Part shown: positions 56,401-64,000 of the stretch, piece by piece | Layout: each line of letters opens with the position of its first letter | How positions within the stretch are numbered: the first letter of the stretch is position 1 | Source: Larix kaempferi | Lineage: Eukaryota; Streptophyta; Pinopsida; Pinales; Pinaceae | Direction of reading: 5' to 3' | DNA length: 64,000 nucleotides | Assembly: GCA_027924585.1 (NCBI GenBank) | Contig: BSBM01001440.1 | Location: 594,001 to 658,000, forward strand | Program-made: the position numbers and the translations under genes | Notes under the pieces: generated by a model | Told to the model about the DNA's origin: nothing | The model's database searches: none | The model's input: only the letters and a program-made list of their open reading frames with translations

Positions 56401-58387
56401 TGCCCAACAGGAACTGTGCATGACAGGAACTGTTCCTAACAAGAACTCTGCGCGACAGGAACTATGCCCAACAGGAACTATGCCCGATAGGAATTGTGCA
56501 TGACAGGAACTATGCCCGACAGAAACTTTGCCCAACAGGAACCGTGCCTGCTAGGAGCTATGCCCGACAGGAACTATGCCCGACAAGAACTATGAATGAC
56601 AGGAACTGTGCCTGACAGGAACTTTTCCCAACAGGAACTTTGCCCGACATGAACTGTGCCTGACAAGATTTGTGCTCGACGGGAACTATGCCCGACAAGA
56701 ACTATGCCTTACAGGAATTGTGCATGACATGAACTTTGCCCGATAGGAACTGTGCATGACAGGAACTGTGCCCGACAGGAACTATGCTCGACAGGAAATG
56801 TGCTTGATAGGAACTGTGCATGACAGGAACTTTGTCCGATAGGAACTGTACATGACAGGAACTGTGCCTAACAGGAACTGTGCTCGATAGGAACTGTGCA
56901 TAACAGGAACTCTGCCCGATAGGAATTGTGCCTGACAGGAACTGTGCCCGATAGGAACTGTGCATGACAGGAACTGTGCCCGACAGGAACTGTGCATGAC
57001 AGGAACTGTGCATGACAGGAACTGTGCTTGACAGGAACTGTGCCCCACAGGAACTGTGCCCGACAGGAACTTTGCATGACAGGAACTGTGCCCGACAGGA
57101 ACTCTTCATGACAGGAACTTTTCCCAACAGGAACTCTGACCGACAGGAACTGTGCTTGACAGGAACTGTGCCCGACAGGAATTGTGCATGACAGGAACTG
57201 TGCGTGACATGAAATGTGCATGACAGGAACTGTGCCCAACAGGAACTGTGCCTCACAGGAACTGTGCCCGATAATAACTGTGCCCCACAGGAACTGTGCC
57301 CCACATGAACTGTGCATGATAGGAACTTTGTCCAACAGGAACTGTGCATGACAAGAACTGTGCCTGACAGGAACTTTTCCCAATAGGAGTTGTTCCTGAT
57401 AGGAACTGTGCCTGACAGGAACTGTTCTTGATAGGAACTTTTCCCAATAGGAACTGTGCCCCACAGGAACTGTGCCCGATAGGAACTTTTCCCAATAGGA
57501 ACTGTGCATGACAGGAACTGTGCCCGACAGGAACTGTGCATGACAGGAACTGTGCCCGACAGGAACTGTGCCCAATAGGAACTGTGCCTCACAGGAACTG
57601 TGCATAACAGGAACTTTGCCCAACAGGAATTGTGCATGATAGGAACTGTGCCTGATAAGAACTGCGCCTGACATGAACTTTTCCCAACAGGAACTTTGCC
57701 TGCCAGGAACTGTGCCCGACAGGAACTTTGCCCAATAGGAACTGTGCCCCATAGAAACTGTGCCCGATAGGAACTTTTCCCAACAAGAACTTTGCATGAC
57801 AGAAACATTGCCCAACAGGAATTGTGCATGACAGGAACTATGCCCGATAGGAACTGTGCAGGACAGGAACTATGCCCGATAGGAACTGTGCCTGACAGAA
57901 ACTGTGCCTGACATGAACTTTGCCCAACAGGAACTGTGCCCCACCGGAATTGTGCCCGATAGGAACTTTGCCCAACAGGAACTTTTCCCAACAGGAACTG
58001 TGCATGACAGGAACTGTTCCCGACAGGAACTGTGCATGACAGGAACTATGCCCGGCAGGAACTGTGCCCGACAGGAACTGTGCCCAACAGGAACTATGCC
58101 TCATAGGAACTGTGCATAATAGGAACTTTTCCCAATAGGAACTGTGCATGACAGGAACTGTGCCTGACAAGAACTGTTCCTGCCAGGAACTTTGCCCAAC
58201 AGGAAGTTTTCCTGCCAGGAACTGTGCCTGACAGGAACTTTGCCGCACAGGAACTGTGCCCCACAGGAACTATGCCGGATAGGAACTTTGCCCAACAGGA
58301 ATTGTGCATGACAGGAACTTTGCCCAACAGGAATCGTGCCTAACAGGAACTTTTCCCAACAGGAACTGTGCATGACAGGAACTGTCC
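53403..58387 (-). repeat. 16-bp minisatellite, 311 units, open in all minus frames
   Basis: Units of 16 bp with consensus GAACTGTGCCCGACAG run from 53,403 to 58,378 (4,976 bp, exactly 311 units) plus a 9-base partial. Unit starts sampled at 54,011, 55,019, 56,043, 57,003 and 58,027 are all in phase, so there is no net indel. Common variants are ...CCTGACAG, ...CCCAACAG, ...CCCGATAG, ...CATGACAG and ACTTTTCCCAACAG. On the minus strand all three frames are open for long stretches (up to 429 codons, 56,702-57,991). Since 16 is one more than a multiple of 3, each frame gives the same cyclic peptide, LSGTVPVGHSSCRAQF with variants. The plus strand is open only where the TGA and TAG variants are absent (to ~100 codons, peptide ELCPTGTVPDRNCARQ). 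I see no start context, signal peptide or splice signal marking a gene, so I annotate it as a repeat. Confidence 0.97.
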
Positions 58388-58901
58388 AGCTTTATGTTTA
58401 GCTTACCTTCATAACCCTATGGCCCCATCTTTCCATTCTAGACCAAATACTTTCCAACGCTAGGCCTGGAGACACCCATAGGATGTAGGGTCACTCTATC
58501 AACTTTTTCTCCTAAAGGCCTAACGACAATCTCTTTGAGGCTCCATTTCCACAGTCCGAAATTCTCTCTCTACCTTAACACATCACATAAGCTTGTGGTT
58601 TGCTTTACTCGTTTTAACACTTTGTCCTGGAAGAGATCGTTCAATCATTAGCTACTCGTGCAAATACTTGTTTTGTTGACACACATGACCAAACACATAT
58701 GGTTGGTACTTATACATTTGAAGGATATCATTTATTGCCTTGAAACAATTGTATCTTGCTAACTTGTTTTTGAACATTTTATTGCTATAAACTTAGAATT
58801 ATGAAGAATAGTGCTAAAGCTAATGTTTAAAAGATACCATTATTTTTGTGCAGGGTTTTGTTTGGTTGGAGTCATTAATTATAATCACATCTTTGAATAA
58901 G

Positions 58902-60548
58902 ATGGCCACATTACAGGTTTTTATTCTATCTAAACATCTGAAGTATTGAATCTTATTGATGTGATGCATTACATGTACTAAATGCATTATTGGGTAACCA
59001 TTTCAGGAGGATCTAACTTACAAAGTAATAAAGGATAGTAATGGTCGCAACATCTTCTGTTGCTTGGCTAGTGAATGTAATGGTTTGCGATGCTCAAAGT
59101 GTTGCACGTTCAATAAACATAGAGAGAAAGTACATTCTTGGGAAGCCATAAAATTGCATGTTGGTGCACCGCGAGGACATAACTACAAGTTGAGATCTGC
59201 AACAAAATTGGAAAAAGATCGTAAGAGAAACAATTATGACATTGAATATCGGTTCAAGAAGAATAGGAAGGTTGTTGAAACTGCTGCCATCCAAAAAGAG
59301 ATCAAAAAAGCAGTAAGTTGTTTTTTATTGATGTTTTATTTCAAGATGTATTCACAAGATTATGCTTTACTCATGATTTTTGTTATGTTTTTATTTTTAT
59401 AGGGGGTGAAATGTGTGCAAGAGTTGAGTGCAGATGCATTGGAGCGCGTGCGAATAATTGTATCTGAATATGATGCAAACTCAAAGGAAAAAAAAAATGC
59501 GCTAAAAAAGGTGGTTCGTAAGAAAATTATACAAAACAAAGACTGGAGTATGTTACGCAAAATCTTCAACGAGTCACCACCGGTAATTTTTTCCAATTGC
59601 TATTCAAATTTATATTTGTTTTGTTGCAATATAATAGCAATATTGCAAGGTATTTAAAAGAACTAACTTTTTTCAAACATTCTTTCGTTGCAATAGAGAA
59701 ATGTATGCAACTCTTCACAAAGTCCTGAGGACAATATCATGTCCGTTGAAGAGACACTCAATGTAAGTTTTATAAGCCTCTCCTTGTATTGTTACACATT
59801 GCAAATACTTTATTGAAAACCCATTTTATTGACATTGTTTTCTTATAATGGTAGATAGATATTGTGCCTGTTGGTGACTCATCTTCATCAAATCTGAATG
59901 AATGTATTGAACAAGGGGAAGGAACGAGTCAAACCCCTGATGTTGGTGAAGATGTGGATGCCGTTCAGTGTTCACTCGATAAATCTTCTAGGTCTATATT
60001 TGATCGGACACCAGATAGTGTTCCTTTAGGCCCGCCAATATTTGACAGGACACCCAATAGTGTTCCTTTAGGCCTGCCAATATTTGATAGGACACCTGAT
60101 AGTGTTCCTTTAGGCTCACCAATATTTGATAGGACACCCGATAGTGTTCCTTTAGGCCCTCCAATGTCCAAAAATGTCCAAAAGACTCCGAAAGAAAATG
60201 TCCAAAATGTGCTAAATGAAGAAGGTGACAGAGATGGGGAGAACAATACTATTGTAAATCATGGAAAGGTCCATAATGCAAATACACAACGCAGGGGTCG
60301 CAAATGGACCTTTCTCACCCCAAATAAAACAAAGGATAAGAAATCGAAATATCATCACCCTTCATTCTATTCACAATCTATCGCCAAAACAAAAAGGCCA
60401 CGCACATGCACTATGAAGATAAATAGGTGTGAAGTGTTTTTTTGTCTGTACTTTGTGTTTATTTTTTCAAATTTAAGTACGTTGTTTTGTATATTTTGTT
60501 TAATTTTTTACATTTACAATTTTTTTTTTGGTTTCTTTTGATAGGTAG
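58902..60548 (+). CDS. Five-exon gene of unknown family
   Basis: Exons by GT-AG signals: 58,902-58,916, 59,007-59,312, 59,403-59,582, 59,697-59,762 and 59,855-60,426, with the stop in a last short exon at 60,545-60,548. The first four introns fall between whole codons. The predicted product is ~380 residues. Exon 2 carries a Cys-rich stretch (FCCLASECNGLRCSKCC), then a conserved-looking HSWEAIKLHVGAPRGHNY and a basic region. Exon 3 is helical and basic (KEKKNALKKVVRKKI), and exon 4 acidic. Exon 5 has four 14-residue repeats and a Lys/Arg-rich tail (RRGRKWTFLTPNKTKDKKSK). The Cys/His cluster could bind zinc and the tail could be a nuclear signal; both are inferences. The ATG chosen has a weak context and an upstream exon is possible. 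It starts 515 bases beyond the 16-bp array. No stop or frameshift was found, unlike other genes here. Confidence 0.6.
59996..60163 (+). repeat. 42-bp coding tandem repeat, 4 copies
   Basis: Four in-frame 14-residue units, IFDRTPDSVPLGPP with changes at positions 7 and 13 (Asn, Leu, Ser). The unit is a whole number of codons, as expected of a repeat kept under coding constraint. Confidence 0.93.
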
Positions 60549-60559
60549 CTTGCTAATCC

Positions 60560-61650
60560 AAGGCGAGGTTGACTAGTTCTATCCAAATTTTTGTTCTTCG
60601 AATTTTGTTGCAATATGAAGATGTTTTCTTGGGAAGGCCAACCCAATAGCATGTAGGATGACCAAAAATGATGTATACAAGCTGACAGGAGCAAATGTAA
60701 ATAAATGTATATATACTTTTTTCTTCGAAGTATCAAGGGTTGATTTTTGCACCCAGGAGCTATTGTGTAAACTTTATAAAGGATCGACCAGTAATAAGAC
60801 AGGATTGTTCATAGGATTCTTGTGTCAAATTGTTTGTGATCTCTCTCTATATTTGTTGAATGTTTTCTTATTCTCTGTGTCAATGGTTTCTTTTAAGGAT
60901 AAATTTAAGCAAACAACTCTGAAATAATAATTATATATGCTGTCTTTTGGCCACTGCTGCTAGGATTATTATATAATGAGTTGTTTCATATGGCAGTAGA
61001 GATCTTAAAATACAACAAAATTATTAATATGCACGAATTACTTCTTCCATATAAAACTAATAGACGTGAGAACCACACTCAATTTGTAATATCATCCAAC
61101 TCATGAGAAAGACAAAGAACAGGAATTATGAATAAACTAATATGGATTTTTAATAGATGTATGGATTTTGCATTAATATGATATTGGGGTTATTTTTGGG
61201 GTTATTGAGTTTAAATAAATGGTTGAATCATCTTAAATCTCTATCTATCTTTGTCAGTCACGTTGGATCTATCCATTGATTGTTATATTATGAGTTGTAG
61301 CAGATGTTGAGATGTAGTGAATTGGGACAGAAACCTTTGTTGTAAACAAATTCTTTAAAAAAATGAACTGCTCTGCCATGGTCTATCCCAAAATTCCCAA
61401 ACTGTGCTCTCATAAATGCATACATTGTACTATGGCTGATGATTCTGCATCTACAGTTTTGCTCTCAAACAGGAGCCACTTCAGGCATACAGAAGGATAG
61501 GTTTGTACTGTTCCAGGCAGGAGCCACCTACAAGATTTTTACAAAAAATAAATTACAGTCTACAAACAATACACACATAGGCATATATATGATTAATTAT
61601 GAATCCAATCCCTACTCAGAAGGCCTAAAAAATTAAAAGATAAATGGCAC
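60560..61650. other. No firm gene
   Basis: The frame 60,658-60,927 (plus, 89 codons) has a hydrophobic segment but no familiar family and no clear signals. It may be 3' untranslated sequence of the gene to the left. Confidence 0.35.
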
Positions 61651-61655
61651 ATATG

Positions 61656-62007
61656 AAACCATCATTATTTGATGAAGCATGAAGAATTCAGGGGCACAAA
61701 TATGGTTTCATCTCTATTGCAATACATTAAAGATCATTCTGATATTGTAGATCCTCCTACATTTAGAGATGACGAGTCAGTGAGAAAGTATATTCCATGT
61801 TCCATGTGAGAGAAACACCATGCACATCTCCAAACCATCACTATTTGATGAAGCATGAAGAATTCAGGGGCCCAAATATGGTTTCATCTCTATTGCAATA
61901 CATTGAAGATCATTCTGATATTGTAGATCCTCCTACATTTAGAGATGACGAGTCAGCGAGAAAGTATATTCCATGTTACATGTGAGAGAAACACCATGTA
62001 CATCTCC
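61656..62007 (+). repeat. 176-bp tandem duplication with an open frame
   Basis: AAACCATCATTATTTGATGA at 61,656 recurs at 61,832 with few changes. Both copies are open in the same relative frame for about 45 codons (HEEFRGPNMVSSLLQYIEDH, then VDPPTFRDDES). Differences in the peptide are few, such as Lys/Glu before DH and Val/Ala after DDES. The peptide looks coding, but I do not recognise it. Possibly a duplicated exon of a decayed gene. Confidence 0.7.
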
Positions 62008-62223
62008 AATACATCTTAGCAGTATGGACCTAATTATGCCTCATGTAGCAAAAATAATATTAGAGAGTCACATGGGAATTAGAAGTTCATCAAGGCTTTC
62101 CACCCTTGACTAAACATTCCCATGTCTGGATAGTAAAGACTAAAGGCTGCATGGCATCCTTCCTTTGGATTAAAAAATTAGCTATTTTAGTATTTAGCCT
62201 TAGTATTGCTAGTATATATTGTT

Positions 62224-62319
62224 AATTTCAGATGTAAGAATGGTGTAGTTAATAAAATTTCAGATGTAAGAATGGTGTAGTTAATGAAATTTCAGATGTA
62301 AGAATGCTGTAGCTTATAA
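62224..62319. repeat. 32-bp tandem repeat, 3 copies
   Basis: ATTTCAGATGTAAGAATGGT recurs with period 32 at about 62,225, 62,257 and 62,289. Confidence 0.9.
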
Positions 62320-64000
62320 AATAACTCAAACTCATTGTTTAAGAATTGCTTTCTGCCCACTTTGTTCACTTTGAAGACGAAAGTGAACTCTTTTCTCCTG
62401 TAGCAGCATTTCCCAGTTGTCCTGTAGCAATGTGAGGCTAGAGCCATGAATCCAAACAAACTGATAGCCTCCTACTGCCTGTTATTTCAAATGACTAATG
62501 GATAATTTTAATCCTTGAAAAAACAAATATCCATGTTAGACCCCGGTCATCATAAGGCTACAATCAACAGGATTTGTGCTCATCAGTATTCTGCAATATA
62601 ATTGAGATATTCCTTAACAGCAGCTTCAACAAATCAGTTACTGAAGAATCTCTTTAAATTTTAGAGCAATACAACCAAATTTTTAAAACAAGATGATGAA
62701 TAAGAATAGTGCACAATGCTTAGGGTAATGTAATAAGATATGCAGTGAGATACAATGTAAAAAAAATGGGCAAATACAACAATAAAAAGCTCTAGAAACT
62801 TGGCCTTGTTCAAGATTGGCCACACCCAATGTACAAAACAAACAAATGCCTACACAAAGAATAACAATCAGCCCACATTAGAAAATAAATGATTTCAAGT
62901 TCCCTTCGGTGTTGAATGTCAATGCATTTTTATATTATCTGTATCCATTAGGTCATCTAACTTTCCCAGGAAACGATGTTAACCTTGGATTGAGTTAATG
63001 GATTTATTCCCAGTAAAATCTTATTTTGTAATTATAAATCTACCCTTTTAAATCCAGTTGACTCATTTGAATGTAATGTCTTCACTGGTCTCAATGTTTT
63101 TGAAGCCTGATTCACATCTGGAAAAGATTACCTTCAAAACACCTCCTAGAACTTGTCAACGCTATCAGTATGATTTTGGGCCCATGATGTTCTATGATGA
63201 AATCATTCTTCAGAATGACAAGTTCATCTTGTTATACCTAGGCATAAAAATAGTGAATATCGAGTTAAAAATAACTTGTCAAAGAAGATTTAATAATGAT
63301 TATTCTATAGGATCTATTCTTTTTGAAAATAAGGCTTTAGTGCTATCCGGCAGTACCCTCATCAATGGGAATGACCTTTAAGGGCACTGGGTGCTTACAT
63401 TTGATCCTTAGGTCCCTTTTTCTAAAGGTTCAGGTGAGTTCTGTCATTGATAGAATGGCCAAAGAAGCTGCTTTGTTATTTATCTGATTGTTTTGAGGAT
63501 TTTTTGCAGGTCTTGAAGAGAATGTAGTGATAGGGTATTGATTTTGCCAAAACAGCTGAGGAAGAAGCAGCAATAGATGGTTGGAAATTAATGTGAAAAT
63601 GGAGATGAATGTTTCATAAGTTGCAACTGGGTGTTTCAAATTTATTTGTTTCAGAGGGTAGACTATAGATCTCGGTTTATTGCTTAGTTGTTGGCTTTGT
63701 AAAATTTGCATTTTGAAGATGGTTCACACTGTTCACAATTCCTCCTCTGCATGGTTGCTGCTGTGTGAGAGGAATAAAAAAACCTCAAGTTGCAAACCTA
63801 GATGTTTGTGTGTGTGTTCATACATACATATATGGATACGGTGTTCAGAATGGATATGACATATTTTTAGAAAATCAGGATACAATATGGTTAGAATACA
63901 ACAAATACATACATACATACATGTGCAAAAGAAACATGAGACAAAGTTTCAGGATACCATTCATGAATTTCAAATTTGGAAGTAGAGCCAAAACGAGAGT
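62320..64000. other. No firm gene
   Basis: AT-rich. The frame 63,058-63,381 (plus, 107 codons) is the only longer one. It has no recognised domain and begins without clear signals, so I leave it as unsupported. A short (CATA)n run lies near 63,905-63,922. Confidence 0.35.

Noticed and set aside
53413-58373. Large minus-strand open frames (up to 429 codons) as real Cys/Ser/His-rich proteins
   Set aside because: They are the expected consequence of a 16-bp unit without stops. There is no consistent start, splice site or end, and overlapping frames give the same peptide. Kept only as a finding.
53403-58387. CRISPR array
   Set aside because: Units are contiguous without spacers, are only 16 bp, and the window is plant nuclear DNA.

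Overview
This window is nuclear DNA from a plant with a large, repeat-rich genome. The content is LTR retrotransposons in several states of decay, foldback elements, a tRNA-derived SINE, a hAT transposon relic, long minisatellites, and a few genes or gene fragments with GT-AG introns. The mix resembles conifer genomic sequence: a very long-LTR chromovirus, a plant-mobile-domain relic and SRR1-like copies. That placement is an inference from general resemblance; nothing in the sequence proves it.

Layout. 1-5.2 kb holds an RNase H-like fragment, a decayed plant-mobile-domain gene (minus strand) and a Ty1/copia gag relic. 5.55-5.83 kb is the copia LTR with its primer-binding site. 5,845-21,952 is one Ty3/gypsy chromovirus on the minus strand with LTRs of about 4.28 kb, a methionine-initiator-type primer-binding site and a polypurine tract. 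Its gag-pol reading frame keeps its phase but carries about a dozen stop codons. A 2,676-bp solo LTR with CATGT target duplications sits inside the reverse transcriptase gene. 22-25.6 kb holds small tandem repeats and TATA-like sites. 25.8-27.1 kb is a broken SRR1-like gene with a second, partial SRR1 domain. 29.5-32.8 kb is an older Ty3/gypsy relic (plus strand) split by a 595-bp foldback element. 34.0-37.0 kb is another LTR-element relic whose LTR holds a SINE with 13-bp target duplications and an AT-rich palindrome. 37.7-38.2 kb has paired inverted hairpins. 40.0-41.5 kb (minus) holds exons of an unrecognised proline-rich nuclear-type protein. 42.8-45.5 kb is degenerate repeat, including CCCTAA-like sequence. 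46.1-47.6 kb is a second broken SRR1-like copy. 48.2-49.0 kb (minus) is a TPR plus RZ-type zinc-finger fragment, abutting a hAT transposase relic at 49.0-50.9 kb.

The most striking object is at 53,403-58,387: 311 head-to-tail 16-bp units without net length change, open in all three minus-strand frames. Because 16 is not a multiple of 3, every frame encodes the same 16-residue cyclic peptide. Immediately downstream (58.9-60.5 kb, plus) is the best-formed gene in the window: five exons, with all internal introns between whole codons and a four-copy 14-residue repeat. I do not recognise its family.

Two processes recur. Nested transposition is dated by order: the copia LTR and chromovirus sit side by side, the solo LTR lies in the chromovirus, the foldback lies in the old gypsy relic, and the SINE lies in an LTR. 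The second is C-to-T/G-to-A decay, as expected from cytosine methylation. It accounts for nearly all stops in the chromovirus and for the main unit variants of the 16-bp array.
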